Of a DNA stretch of 64,000 bases, positions 8,875 through 20,167 are shown in pieces. The DNA is from Kribbella antiqua (GTDB lineage: Bacteria; Actinomycetota; Actinomycetes; Propionibacteriales; Kribbellaceae), in the NCBI RefSeq assembly GCF_004345665.1, contig NZ_SLWR01000005.1, forward strand, positions 372,001 to 436,000. Reading direction: 5' to 3'. The notes under the pieces are model-generated. The model saw nothing but the letters and a program-made list of their open reading frames with translations, made no database searches and was not told the DNA's origin. The first letter of the stretch is position 1. Each line of letters begins with the position of its first letter. The position numbers and the translations under genes are program-made.

Positions 8875-8931
8875 AAAACGGGCACGCCGCAGGGGGAGTT
8901 GCGTTCGGTGGGGCGGCGGTAGATTCGATGG

Positions 8932-9471
8932 ATGGAATACGCGCTCGGGCGGCTGGAACTTCGGCGGTGGCGAACGGCTGACGCGCTGCGGTTGACGGCG
9001 GCGCACCAGGATCCCGAGATGGCGAACCAGGGCGGCATCGTCGACCGGGCGTCAGCGGTCGCGTGGATCGGCCGGGTAGCGGATCTCGACAACGGGCACG
9101 TGTACGCCGTGGCCGATGCAGACGACCACCCGATCGGATGTGTCGCGGTGACGAACATCGACCGCCATCAGGTCGGCTGGACGTGGTACTGGACGCTCGC
9201 CGAGGTCCGCGGCCAAGGCGTCGCACGGGACGCACTCCGCGCGCTCACCGACTGGGCGCACCACGAAGCCGGGCTCTACCGGCTGGAGCTCGGCCACCGC
9301 ATCAACAACCCCGCCTCCTGCGGCGTCGCCGCCAGCGCCGGCTTCCTCTACGAAGGCCTCGAACGCCAACGCCTCACCTACGACGGCACCCGCCACGACG
9401 TCGAGCGCCACGCCCGCCTAACCACGGACCCCCTCACCCCACCCGACCGCCCGGTGACGATCAGCCTTTGA
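8932..9471 (+). CDS. GNAT acetyltransferase, RimJ/RimL-like
   Basis: The 179-residue product has the GNAT core: LRRWRTADA at the N-terminus, the acetyl-CoA pyrophosphate loop LAEVRGQGVARDAL, and the C-terminal NNPASCGVAASAGFLYEG segment typical of RimJ/RimL-like N-acetyltransferases. The acceptor is unknown. ATG 8932 begins a frame with good codon use. The gene ends 43 bases before the convergent allE. Confidence 0.85.
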   Translation: MEYALGRLELRRWRTADALRLTAAHQDPEMANQGGIVDRASAVAWIGRVADLDNGHVYAVADADDHPIGCVAVTNIDRHQVGWTWYWTLAEVRGQGVARDALRALTDWAHHEAGLYRLELGHRINNPASCGVAASAGFLYEGLERQRLTYDGTRHDVERHARLTTDPLTPPDRPVTISL

Positions 9472-9513
9472 CGTACGAGCGCCGCCGTTCGGTGAGTCGC
9501 CGGCATGTATGTG

Positions 9514-10332
9514 TTAGATGGACAGTTTGGGATGGCGGTTGACGTCCTTGTACAGGAGGTAGCGGAAGGGGCCGGGGCCGCCGGCGTAGCAGGCTTGGGG
9601 GCAGAAGGCGCGGAGCCACATGAAGTCGCCCTCCTGGACCTCGACCCAGTCCTTGTTCAGGAGGTAGACCGCCTTGCCTTCGAGGACGTAGAGGCCGTGC
9701 TCCATCACGTGAGTCTCGGGGAACGGGATCACCCCGCCGGGCTCGAAGCTGACGATGTTGACGTGCATGTCATGGCGCACGTCGTCGGGGTCGACGAATC
9801 GCTGCGTTTTCCACTTACCGGAAGTGCCCGGCATCTCGACACCCTCGACGTCGACCTCGTTCGTGACGAAGGGTTCGGGGACGTCGATGCCCTCGACCCG
9901 CTCGTATGCCTTCCGGATCAGGTGGAACCGGGCGACCTGTTCGCTGGTGTTGTGCAAGGTCCAGTCGGCGGACGGCGGCAGGAACGCATACCCGCCGGCC
10001 CCGAGATCGTGCTTCTCCCCGCTCACAGTCAACGTAACGTTGCCTTCGACAACAAATAGCACAGCCTCGGCGCCGGGGTCGGTCTCGGGCTTGTCGCTAC
10101 CGCCGCCGGGTGCGACCTCGACGATGTACTGCGAGAACGTCTCGGCGAAGCCGGAGAGCGGCCGGGCGATCACCCACAGCCGGGTGTCTTCCCAGAACGG
10201 CAGCCGACTGGTGACGATGTCGCGCATGGTGCCGCGCGGGAGTACGGCGTACGCCTCGGTGAAGACGGCACGATCGGTGGTGAGGTCGGTCTGCGCGGGC
10301 AGCCCGCCGGTCGGCGCGTAATAGCGCGTCAT
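9514..10332 (-). CDS. allE: (S)-ureidoglycine aminohydrolase
   Basis: The 272-residue bicupin matches ureidoglycine aminohydrolase. The enzyme releases ammonia from (S)-ureidoglycine to give (S)-ureidoglycolate, and uses a Mn-binding C-terminal cupin (ETHVMEHGLYVLEGK, then CPQACYAGG). The N-terminus (TRYYAPTGGLPAQTDLTTDR) is also family-typical. It is the last gene of the hyi-glxR-gcl-glxK-allB-allE operon, and its ATG overlaps the allB stop by ATGA. GGAGG precedes the start. Confidence 0.9.
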   Translation of the reverse strand: MTRYYAPTGGLPAQTDLTTDRAVFTEAYAVLPRGTMRDIVTSRLPFWEDTRLWVIARPLSGFAETFSQYIVEVAPGGGSDKPETDPGAEAVLFVVEGNVTLTVSGEKHDLGAGGYAFLPPSADWTLHNTSEQVARFHLIRKAYERVEGIDVPEPFVTNEVDVEGVEMPGTSGKWKTQRFVDPDDVRHDMHVNIVSFEPGGVIPFPETHVMEHGLYVLEGKAVYLLNKDWVEVQEGDFMWLRAFCPQACYAGGPGPFRYLLYKDVNRHPKLSI

Positions 10333-11663
10333 GCTTGTCCTCCTGTGAGCAGCCGTCCGCGTGGGTTGGCATCGACTGGCTCGCCACGCAGCCAGGTGCG
10401 TCGTACGACGCCGTCGAGCTGCCGTCCGTCGTACGGTGTGAGCGCGTTCTTGTGATGCAGGGTGTTGACGTCGACCACGAAGGTCTCGTCCGGTGCGAAG
10501 ATGGAGAAGTCCGCGTCGTACCCGAGCTCGATGCGGCCTTTGTGCTGAAGGGCGGTCTGCCAGGCCGGGGCCTGGCACATCCAGCGGGCGACGTCGGACA
10601 GGGTGAAGCCGCGGCGGCGCGCGCCGGTCCAGACCGCGGGCAGGCCGAGTTGGAGCGACGCGATGCCGCCCCAGGCCGCGCCGAAGTCACCGGTGTCGAG
10701 GCGTTTGAGGTCGACCGTGGATGGCGAGTGGTCGGAGACGACCAGGTCGATCACGCCGTCGCGGAGGCCGTCCCAGAGCTGCTCGCGGTTTTCCGCATCG
10801 CGGATGGGTGGGCAGCATTTGTACTGGGTCGCGCCGTCGGGGATCTCCTCGGCGCTGAACGTCAGGTAGTGCGGACAGGTCTCCGCGGTGATCCGGACGC
10901 CGTCCCGCCGCGCCTCGGCGAGGATCGGGAGTACGTCGGAACTCGACACGTGCAGGATGTGGACGCGGCAGCCGGTCCGGCGGGCGAGCTCGATGACGTC
11001 GGCAACGGCTTTGTTTTCCGCATCGCGAGGGCGGGATTCCACAAAGGCCTGGTAGCTCGGTCCCTGTGGAGGCGGCGCGCTGTCGATGCCGTGGGCGTCC
11101 TCGGCGTGCACGATCAGGAGGCCGTCGAAGCTCGCGATCTCCTGCATGACAGGTTCGAGCTCGGTTTGGCCGAGTGGCGGGAACTCGTCGACGCCGGAGT
11201 GCAGCAGGAAGCACTTGAAGCCGAAGACGCCGGCGTCGTGCAGCGGTCGCAGCTGGCTCAGGTTGCCGGGGATCGCACCGCCCCAGAAGCCGACGTCGAC
11301 GTACGCCTGGCTGATCGCGGTCTTCCGCTTGAGGTCGAGCGCCGGTACGTCGCAGGTCGGCGGGATGCTGTTGAGCGGCATGTCGATGATCGTGGTGACA
11401 CCACCGGCCGCCGCCGCTCGAGTCGCACTGGTGAAGCCTTCCCATTCGGTGCGCCCCGGGTCGTTGACGTGGACATGCGAGTCGACCAGGCCGGGCATCA
11501 GCACTTCGTCGTCGGTCAGCACGATTTCGTCGCTGCTGACGAGCTCTGCGTCGTACGGCGCAACCGTCACGATCCGGCCGTCCCGCACGCCCACAGCGCG
11601 GGGCACCTCACCGGCGGTGCTCACCACTCGGCGAGCCCTGATGACGAGGTCCAGCGTTGTCAT
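10329..11663 (-). CDS. allB: Allantoinase
   Basis: The 444-residue cyclic amidohydrolase opens allantoin to allantoate. Visible features are the metal motif GLVDSHVHVNDPG, the likely carbamylated lysine in FGFKCFLLHSG, later metal histidines (VHAEDAHG; VHILHVSSSDV) and the catalytic aspartate VVSDHSPST. Start and stop both overlap their neighbours by ATGA. TTTCCG-N5-CGGA-like words inside (10790, 11015) come from repeated Asp-Ala-Glu-Asn codons and are probably incidental. Confidence 0.93.
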   Translation of the reverse strand: MTTLDLVIRARRVVSTAGEVPRAVGVRDGRIVTVAPYDAELVSSDEIVLTDDEVLMPGLVDSHVHVNDPGRTEWEGFTSATRAAAAGGVTTIIDMPLNSIPPTCDVPALDLKRKTAISQAYVDVGFWGGAIPGNLSQLRPLHDAGVFGFKCFLLHSGVDEFPPLGQTELEPVMQEIASFDGLLIVHAEDAHGIDSAPPPQGPSYQAFVESRPRDAENKAVADVIELARRTGCRVHILHVSSSDVLPILAEARRDGVRITAETCPHYLTFSAEEIPDGATQYKCCPPIRDAENREQLWDGLRDGVIDLVVSDHSPSTVDLKRLDTGDFGAAWGGIASLQLGLPAVWTGARRRGFTLSDVARWMCQAPAWQTALQHKGRIELGYDADFSIFAPDETFVVDVNTLHHKNALTPYDGRQLDGVVRRTWLRGEPVDANPRGRLLTGGQA

Positions 11664-12879
11664 ACGGCGCCCCTCTCGGTTGTTGTCATCGTAGATCGGG
11701 GCAGGTGGTCGGCCGCTAGCTGTTCACCAAGTTGCCGGAGCAATGGGACGGGGTCGGCGATACATCGACGTACGTCGGGCTCGAGGTCAGTCAGCGCGTA
11801 CGCCGCGAGAACACCAGCCTGCTCGAGTCGCGCAACATCCAACCGGTTGGTGCCGCAGACAGCGACCACCGGGATCCCGGCCTCTGCAGCCGCAGCGGCC
11901 ACCCCGGCGACCGCCTTGCCATGCAAAGTCTGCTCGTCGAGCGCGCCCTCACCGGTCACGACGAGGTCCGCACCGGCGAGCTGCTGGTGGAAGCCGACCA
12001 GGTCGAGCACAAGCTCGATTCCAGGGCGCAGCTGAGCGCCGAGCAGCGCGAGGGCGGCGAAGCCCACTCCACCCGCCGCACCGGCGCCTGGCGCGTGCCG
12101 GAGATCGGCTGCTGCTCCTGCGGGTTCACGGCGGGCGCGGGCCACCAGGTCTGCCCAGTTGGTGAGGGCGGTGTCCAGTTCCTCCACCTGCGCAGGACTG
12201 GCGCCCTTCTGCGGTCCATACGTTGCCGCTGCGCCGGACGGGCCGGTCAGGGGGTTGTCTACGTCACAGGCGACGACGACCTCGACGCCAGCAAGTCGCT
12301 CGGTGAGCTCTGTCAGCTCGACGGTCGCCAGCGCGCTCAAGGCAGCGCCGCCTTCGGTCAGCTCCGCGCCGTTGGCGTCGTACAGCCTGGCGCCTAGCGC
12401 GCGGACGAGTCCGGCGCCGCCTTCGGTGGAGGCGCTGCCGCCGACGCCGAGGATTACGCGGGTGCAGCCGGCGTCGATCGCCGCGGCTATCAGCTCGCCG
12501 GTTCCGTACGAGGTCGCGGTCATCGGGGCGGGGATTCCACCGGGCAGTCGGATCAGCCCGGAGGCGTCGGCCAGCTCGACGACAGCGACCTCGCCGCGCC
12601 GGGCGAACCCACTTCGCACCGGCTCGCCGGTGGGACCGCTGACCGTCACCGGGACCAGGTCGAAGCCCGCGGCGACGGCGGCGGCGAGGGTGCCGTCGCC
12701 GCCGTCGGCCACTGGTACTGCGTCCACGATCGCGTCCGGGTGAACTCGTCGTACGCCGGAAGTCACCGCGGCCGCGACCTCGGCGCTGGTGAGCGTGCCT
12801 TTGAACTTGTCAGAGGCAACAACCACCCGGGGGCGTTGGCGTGCAGACGCCGTCGGCGCCAGAAGGTCAGCGGGACGCA

Positions 12880-12880
<1 letters not shown>
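11660..12880 (-). CDS. glxK: Glycerate kinase
   Basis: The 406-residue product is a GarK/GlxK-type glycerate kinase. Signs are the N-terminal VVVASDKFKGTLTSAEVA motif, the VADGGDGTL segment, and the GGSASTEGGAGLVRALGARL and VTGEGALDEQTLHGK regions. It phosphorylates glycerate made from glyoxylate by gcl and glxR, feeding glycolysis. ATG 12880 shares its A with the gcl stop; its own stop overlaps allB. The upstream frame continues to 13651 but is a shadow of gcl. Confidence 0.92.
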
Positions 12881-14654
<1,774 letters not shown>

Positions 14655-14655
<1 letters not shown>

Positions 14656-15539
14656 CAGCCCGACGCCTTTCCGGACAGGCGCTCCACGCCGCGCAGCAGA
14701 GACGAGTGGTCGAGGCCACCGTCGCCGTTCACGCGGGCCGAAGCCACCAGTTGAGCCACCAGCGAGCCGAGCGGTACGACGACCCCGGCCTCGCGTGCGG
14801 CCGCGGTGACGATGCCCATGTCCTTGTGGTGCAGGTCGATCCGGAAGCCGGGCTGGAAGGAGCGCGACAGCATGTTCTCCTTCTTCTGGTTCAGCACCGC
14901 CGAGCCGGCCAGGCCGCCACCGAGCACGTCAAGTGCTGCCTTGGTGTCGACGCCGTACGCCTCGAGGAAGACGACCGCCTCGGCGACCGCCTGGATGTTG
15001 GCGGCGACGATGAGCTGGTTGGCCGCCTTGACGGTCTGGCCGGAGCCGCTCGGGCCGACGTGGACGACGGTCTTGCCGACCACGTCGAAGATCGGCTTGG
15101 CGGTCTCGAAGTCGTCGGCGTTGCCGCCGACCATGATCGAGAGCGCGGCATTCTTGGCTCCTGCCTCGCCGCCGGAGACCGGGGCGTCCAGGATCCGGAA
15201 GCCCAGGGCCCGAGCCTGTTCGGCGAGCTGCTGGGTGACGTCGGGGCGGATGCTGGAGAAGTCGATGATCAGCGAGCCGGTCTCGGCGAGCTGGAAGACG
15301 CCGCCCTCCGCGGCGAGCACCTCCTCGACGTCGGGCGAGTCCGGCACCATCACGCAGATCACGTCGGCGCCCTTGACGGCGTCGGCAAGCGAGGTCGCGG
15401 CGCGACCGCCGGCCTCGACGAGCGGCCTTGCGCGCTCGGCGCTGCGGTCGAGGCCGACAACGCTGTGACCGGCGTTGGCCAGGTGCACAGCCATCGGGCT
15501 CCCCATGATGCCGAGGCCGATGAAGGCAATATTCGTCAT
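14655..15539 (-). CDS. glxR: 2-hydroxy-3-oxopropionate (tartronate semialdehyde) reductase
   Basis: The 294-residue beta-hydroxyacid dehydrogenase reduces tartronate semialdehyde to glycerate. It has the Rossmann motif [21 protein letters not shown], the substrate motif [22 protein letters not shown] and the catalytic lysine in [12 protein letters not shown] 15539 is preferred over TTG 15545 because GGAG lies 8 bases before it. It sits 22 bases downstream of hyi and overlaps gcl. Confidence 0.93.
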
Positions 15540-15561
15540 ATCCAAATCTCCAAACGTGGTG

Positions 15562-16374
15562 TCAGCGACGTGCGCGCGGCAGCCAGCTGAAGCTGTCGAC
15601 GGTGGTGGTGGACGGCTTGTACTCGAGGCCGACCCAGCCGGAGTAGCCCTGATCCGCGAGTACGGCGAGCTGTCTCCTCAGCGGGAGGGTCCCGGTGCCG
15701 GGCTCGTTGCGGCCGGGGGCGTCGGCGATCTGCACGTGGGCGATCCGGTCGGCGTACTGCGTGATGACCCGATCGACGTCGTCGCCGTTGACCGCCAGGT
15801 GGTAGAGGTCCGCGAGCAGCCCGACATTCCGTTCGTCGTACGCCGCTTGCACGCGATCGATGACGGCGATCGCGTCGGCGGCGGTCCGCAGTGGGTACCG
15901 CTCCGCGCCGCTGACCGGCTCCACGAGGACCGTGCCGTCGATCCGGGCTGCGGCTCGGGCGGCTGCGCCGAGGTTCTCGACCGCGAGGTCGTCCTGTTCC
16001 TTCGCGGAGTGGCCGGTCTCCCGGTTGCCGTAGAGGGCGTTGAAGGCCCGGCAACCGAGTCGCTCACCGATGCCGATGGTGACGTCGATGTTGTCCCGGA
16101 ACTCACTCGACCGCTTCGGCCAGGACACCAGGCCGCGGTCGCCGCCCGGCATGTCGCCGGCGAAGAAGTTCAGCCCGGTCAGCTGGACGCCGGCGTCCTC
16201 GATGGCACTCACGAACGCATCGACGTGCCGCTCCGGCGGCACCGCCTCGACGAACGGCCACCAGAACTCGACGGCACCGAAACCGGCCCGCTTGGCGGCT
16301 GCCGGGCGCTCCAGCAGCGGAAGCTCGGTGAACAGGATCGAGCAGTTCACCGTGTAGCGCAGCGCGTCACTCAT
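15562..16374 (-). CDS. hyi: Hydroxypyruvate isomerase
   Basis: The 270-residue TIM-barrel protein matches Hyi, which interconverts hydroxypyruvate and tartronate semialdehyde. Typical segments are RYTVNCSILFTELPLLERP, the EFWWPF strand, LNFFAGDMPGGDRGL and the metal site LLADLYHLAVNGDD with GWVGLEYKP near the end. It is the first gene of the glyoxylate/allantoin operon. A strong palindrome lies 13-29 bases before its ATG, overlapping the expected promoter, so the whole operon is probably repressed from here. Confidence 0.92.
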   Translation of the reverse strand: MSDALRYTVNCSILFTELPLLERPAAAKRAGFGAVEFWWPFVEAVPPERHVDAFVSAIEDAGVQLTGLNFFAGDMPGGDRGLVSWPKRSSEFRDNIDVTIGIGERLGCRAFNALYGNRETGHSAKEQDDLAVENLGAAARAAARIDGTVLVEPVSGAERYPLRTAADAIAVIDRVQAAYDERNVGLLADLYHLAVNGDDVDRVITQYADRIAHVQIADAPGRNEPGTGTLPLRRQLAVLADQGYSGWVGLEYKPSTTTVDSFSWLPRARR

Positions 16375-16386
16375 GGCATTCTCGAC

Positions 16387-16424
16387 TTTCCGTATTGCGG
16401 AAATCTGTTTCTGCTTTGCGAAAA
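16387..16424. promoter_or_regulatory. Composite IclR-type operator at the hyi promoter
   Basis: TTTCCGTATTGCGGAAA (16387-16403) is a palindrome with arms TTTCCG and CGGAAA around 5 bases. A second half-site, CTTTGCGAAAA, begins at 16414, exactly 27 bases after the start of the first. The same two-part layout with the same spacing occurs at 31948-31985. It lies 13 bases upstream of the hyi start and could also affect the divergent pucR. Confidence 0.8.
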
Positions 16425-16522
16425 AACCATAGACTCGGCATCGTGACCCCGTCAAGGTGCGTCGCAGTTCCCGCCGCGCCGCGCGCGTTGTACGTTCCTC
16501 TGAGAACCGGTGATCTCGAGGT

Positions 16523-16540
16523 GCCGGTCGGTGTACCGGC
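16523..16540 (+). promoter_or_regulatory. Inverted repeat in the pucR leader
   Basis: GCCGGT (16523-16528) and ACCGGC (16535-16540) are inverted arms around 6 bases, directly before the GGAGGAGG ribosome site of the PucR-type gene. It may form a leader hairpin limiting translation, or be an autoregulatory site. No direct proof is visible. Confidence 0.35.
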
Positions 16541-16555
16541 CGGAGGAGGTGCGTC

Positions 16556-18088
16556 GTGCTGCTGTCGGAGTTGCTCGACGCGCCGGAGCTGGGACTTCGG
16601 CTGCTGCACGCGACCGAGGACGCGCTCGACCAGACGATCGGGCGGCTGGTCACCACGGACCTGCTCGAGCCCGGCCGCTACCTGAGCGGCGGCGAACTGG
16701 TTCTCACCGGACTGGTCTGGCGTCGGAGTGAAGCGGACAGCGAGACCTTCGTGTCGTCCATGGCCGGGCGCGGCGCCACCACGATCCTGGCCGGCAAGGC
16801 GCTGCTAGGCGCCGTACCGGACGACCTGCTCGAGGCCTGCCGCCGCCATCAGGTCACCCTCGCCGAAGTGCCCACCGAGGTCGCCTTCGCCGATGTCACC
16901 GAATACGTCGCCGCCGCGGGCTCGGTCGAGACTGGCGCCCGGCTGTCCGCGAGTCTGGTCCGTCAGCGCCAACTGCTGTCGTCGATCGCCTCCGGCCGCA
17001 GTCTCGACGAGCTCGCCGACCGCATCTCGGCCGAGATCGGCCACGACTGCCGAGTCATCACGCCCACCGGCCGGCACGTCGTACCCGGGCCTGGCGAGTT
17101 GGACGAAGAGATTCTCGACGTCATCTCCCGGCGGTTCCTCACCGCGGATCGCACTCCGGCGGTTGCCGATGCCGGCGGTACGTCGTACAGCCTCTTCCCA
17201 GTGGGATCGGGCCTGGGCAACCGCCTGACCGCCTGGGTGCTGGTGATCGAGGGCAACCACACGCGGTGGACACGCGACCATGTCGAGGCGGTGCAGGAGC
17301 TGTGCGCGATCGCCGCTCTCGATCGAGCGCGGCGGGACGAGGGCCGGCTCGCACTGCGACCACTCGCGGCGGATGCACTGGCCTTGGTCGAGAGCGGCGC
17401 ACCCCACGTCGAGGTCGCGACGACGCTGCGGCAGGCCGGTGCGCGGTCGGATCTGCCGATGGTCGTCGCCGTGGCCGAGCTGCGAGACGAGGGAGCGAGC
17501 GAGGTCGCGATCACGCTGCTCGAGGACGTCGCGCTCACGGTCGGTCCGGCCGTGGTGGCACCGGGCCGAGACGGCGTACTGGTCGCGTTGCTGCCCTTTG
17601 TCCCCGGGCTACCTGACCAACTACGCAGGGCCTTCGGGCGGCTCTCGCCCGGGCTCGTACGCGCGCGACTCGGGGTCGGTGTGAGCGGTGAGACCACGGT
17701 CGACGCGTTGGCGGGCGCGCTCGAGGAAGCGCGGTTCGCCCATCGAGTAGCCCGGGCCGCGACGACACCCGTCTCGGTGGTGACGTCGGACGAGGTCGCC
17801 TCGCATGTGCTCCTGCTCGCCACGTTGCCCGACGACGTGCGGCGTACGTACACCCATCGCGTACTCGGGCCGGTGCTGGAGCACGATCGCCGTACGCATG
17901 CCGACCTGCTCGCCACGTTGCAGGAGTTCCTCGCCTGCGACGGCTCGTGGTCGCGGGCAGCGGAAGCACTGCACTTGCACGTGAACACTGTTCGCTACCG
18001 GATCGAACGCGTGGAGCAACTGACCGGACGCGATCTGTCCCGGCTCGAGGACCGGGTCGACGTGTTCCTGGCGCTCAAGTCGCTCTGA
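16556..18088 (+). CDS. pucR: PucR-family transcriptional regulator of purine catabolism
   Basis: The 510-residue protein has the N-terminal PucR sensory domain, a middle GGDEF-like CdaR region, and a C-terminal PucR-type HTH (GSWSRAAEALHLHVNTVRYRIERVEQLTGRD). Start is GTG 16556 after GGAGGAGG. Its place between the allantoin operon and the permease/xdh operon suggests it activates or tunes purine use; the downstream permease-xdh-guaD operon lacks the IclR-type palindromes and is its most likely target. Confidence 0.88.
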   Translation: MLLSELLDAPELGLRLLHATEDALDQTIGRLVTTDLLEPGRYLSGGELVLTGLVWRRSEADSETFVSSMAGRGATTILAGKALLGAVPDDLLEACRRHQVTLAEVPTEVAFADVTEYVAAAGSVETGARLSASLVRQRQLLSSIASGRSLDELADRISAEIGHDCRVITPTGRHVVPGPGELDEEILDVISRRFLTADRTPAVADAGGTSYSLFPVGSGLGNRLTAWVLVIEGNHTRWTRDHVEAVQELCAIAALDRARRDEGRLALRPLAADALALVESGAPHVEVATTLRQAGARSDLPMVVAVAELRDEGASEVAITLLEDVALTVGPAVVAPGRDGVLVALLPFVPGLPDQLRRAFGRLSPGLVRARLGVGVSGETTVDALAGALEEARFAHRVARAATTPVSVVTSDEVASHVLLLATLPDDVRRTYTHRVLGPVLEHDRRTHADLLATLQEFLACDGSWSRAAEALHLHVNTVRYRIERVEQLTGRDLSRLEDRVDVFLALKSL

Positions 18089-18241
18089 ACCCTCTGGTTT
18101 GGGTGATCGCACAAAACGAGGGCTGCCGGACTGCGCGATCTTCGGAGGTTCGCGGGGTGCAAACGGGGTTGGCCGGAGCCCAAGCTGTCGTGCAGATCAC
18201 CAAAACGCCGCGCCCCCGAGCCCCACCGAGGAAGGTGCCCG

Positions 18242-20167
18242 ATGAAGGCAATCCTGCGACCCGGCCGCCGCGCCAACCGCCACCCAGTCGACGAGGTCCT
18301 GCCCCCGGGCAAGCTCGCAGTTTACGGTTTCCAGCATGTACTGGCGTTCTACGCCGGTGCCGTGATCGTACCGATCCTGCTGGCGAACTCGATCGGACTG
18401 AGCACAGAGCAGCTCATCCACCTGATCAACGCCGACCTGTTCACCTGTGGCATCGCCTCGATCATCCAGTCCGTCGGGTTCTGGAAGGTCGGCGTCCGGC
18501 TCCCGCTCCTGCAGGGCGTGACGTTCACGGCGGTGTCGCCGATGATCGCGATCGGCCTGGCTGCCGGCGGTGGCACCGACGGCCTGCTGGTCATCTACGG
18601 CGCGGTGATCGTGGCCGGCCTGGTCACCTTCTTCCTGGCACCGTTCTTCAGCAAGCTGATCCGGTTCTTCCCGCCAGTCGTGACCGGCTCGGTGATCACG
18701 ATCATCGGTCTGGCGCTGCTGCCGGTGGCCGCCGCGGATGCGACCGGCGGTGCCGGCCCGACGTCGGATCCGACCAGCGGCAAGAACCTGGCCTACGCGC
18801 TCGGGACGCTCGCGCTGATCGTGCTGATCCAGCGGGTGTTCAAGGGGTTCATGGCGACGATCGCCGTACTGGCCGGCCTGGTTGTGGGGACCTTGGTCGC
18901 CTGGGCGTTCGGGGACGCACACTTCTCCGCGGTGGGTGAGTCCGGTTGGGTCGGTGTCACGACGCCGTTCAACTTCGGCTGGCCGCAGTTCTCGATCGCA
19001 GCGATCATCTCGATGGTCGTGGTCATGCTGATCACCGCGGTGGAGACGACTGGTGACGTCTTCGCGACCGGCGAGATCGTCGAGAAGCGGATCGGCCGCG
19101 AGGATGTCGCCCGGGCCCTGCGCGCCGACGGTTTGGCCACCACGATCGGCGGTGTCTTCAACTCCTTCCCCTACACGTGTTTCGCCGAGAACGTCGGTCT
19201 GGTCCGGCTGACCCGGGTGAAGAGCCGGTGGGTGGTGGCGGCGGCCGGGGCGATCATGATCCTGCTCGGTCTGCTGCCCAAGGCAGGCGCGATTGTTGCC
19301 GGCATCCCGCACCCCGTGCTGGGCGGTGCCGCTCTGGCGATGTTCGCCACTGTCGCCGTCGTCGGCTTCCAGACGCTGGCGAAAGTCGACTTCCACGACC
19401 ACCGGAACGTCGTCATCGTCGCGACCAGCGTCGGTCTGGCCATGTACGTCACGGCGCAGCCGCAGGTCGCGCAGGCGGTGCCGGGCTGGGCCGAGATCAT
19501 CTTCGGCAGCGGCATCACGCTGGGCAGCCTGACCGCGATCCTGCTGAACATCGTCTTCCATCATGTGGGCAAGGACTTCGGCCCTGCGGTCGCCGGGCAG
19601 CCGGGCGACTCGATCCGGCTGGACCAGGTGAACAAGATGAGCCGCGAGGAGTTCGTGGAGACGTTCGCCGGACTGTTCCAGGGCCCGCGCTGGATGGTCG
19701 AGCGGGCTTGGGAGATGCGGCCCTTCACCGACACCCACGCGCTACGCCGCTCTTTCCAGGAAGCACTGTTCTCCGGGTCGCACGAGGAGCAGCGCCAACT
19801 GATCGAGTCGTACCCGCAGCTCGGCTCGCAGTTCGTCGCCGACGGCCTGAGCGGCGAGGCGTCGCTGCGGGATCAGTCCGCGCATGGCCTGACCTTCCTG
19901 GCCGAGCCGGATCGCGACGAGCTGACCGCGATCACCGAGGCCTACCGCGAGCGCTTCGGCTTCCCGCTGGTGATCTCGGTCCGCGATGCGGATTCCTTCG
20001 ACCGGATCGTGGAACAAGGCCGGGAGCGCCTGGGCAACTGCGAGAACCAGGAGCACGCCGCCGCGTTGCTCGAGATCGCGAAGATCGCCGGCTTCCGCTT
20101 CGACGACTTCCTCCAGGACGCGAACCCCATCCACAGCGCACGAACCCGCTGGAGCAGCAGCCGATGA
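18242..20167 (+). CDS. NCS2-type xanthine/urate permease fused to a UraD-like domain
   Basis: Residues 1 to about 450 are an NCS2 nucleobase:cation symporter with about 12-14 helices, including the signature GGVFNSFPYTCFAENVGLV. Residues about 470-635 match 2-oxo-4-hydroxy-4-carboxy-5-ureidoimidazoline (OHCU) decarboxylase, with KMSREEFVETFAGLF at the start and YRERFGFPLVISVRDADS later. The catalytic HPxLG motif reads SYPQLG (His to Tyr) and the expected Glu in SxxEQ reads Asp, so this domain may be inactive or regulatory. A separate uraD with an intact HPRIG motif lies at 29500. First gene of the xdh-guaD operon. Confidence 0.88.
   Translation: MKAILRPGRRANRHPVDEVLPPGKLAVYGFQHVLAFYAGAVIVPILLANSIGLSTEQLIHLINADLFTCGIASIIQSVGFWKVGVRLPLLQGVTFTAVSPMIAIGLAAGGGTDGLLVIYGAVIVAGLVTFFLAPFFSKLIRFFPPVVTGSVITIIGLALLPVAAADATGGAGPTSDPTSGKNLAYALGTLALIVLIQRVFKGFMATIAVLAGLVVGTLVAWAFGDAHFSAVGESGWVGVTTPFNFGWPQFSIAAIISMVVVMLITAVETTGDVFATGEIVEKRIGREDVARALRADGLATTIGGVFNSFPYTCFAENVGLVRLTRVKSRWVVAAAGAIMILLGLLPKAGAIVAGIPHPVLGGAALAMFATVAVVGFQTLAKVDFHDHRNVVIVATSVGLAMYVTAQPQVAQAVPGWAEIIFGSGITLGSLTAILLNIVFHHVGKDFGPAVAGQPGDSIRLDQVNKMSREEFVETFAGLFQGPRWMVERAWEMRPFTDTHALRRSFQEALFSGSHEEQRQLIESYPQLGSQFVADGLSGEASLRDQSAHGLTFLAEPDRDELTAITEAYRERFGFPLVISVRDADSFDRIVEQGRERLGNCENQEHAAALLEIAKIAGFRFDDFLQDANPIHSARTRWSSSR

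Noticed and set aside
10790..11025. TTTCCGCATCGCGGAT-like words inside allB
   Set aside because: Both arise from the same Arg-Asp-Ala-Glu-Asn codons and lack full symmetry, so they are probably not operators, unlike the site at 27454.
10335..12035. 566-codon plus-strand frame over allB and glxK
   Set aside because: Antisense shadow; no recognisable domain.
18197..19738. Long minus-strand frame of 513 codons opposite the permease
   Set aside because: It is rich in His, Asp, Arg and Gln with no hydrophobic core, typical of antisense reading through a high-GC gene; the plus strand has clear NCS2 motifs.
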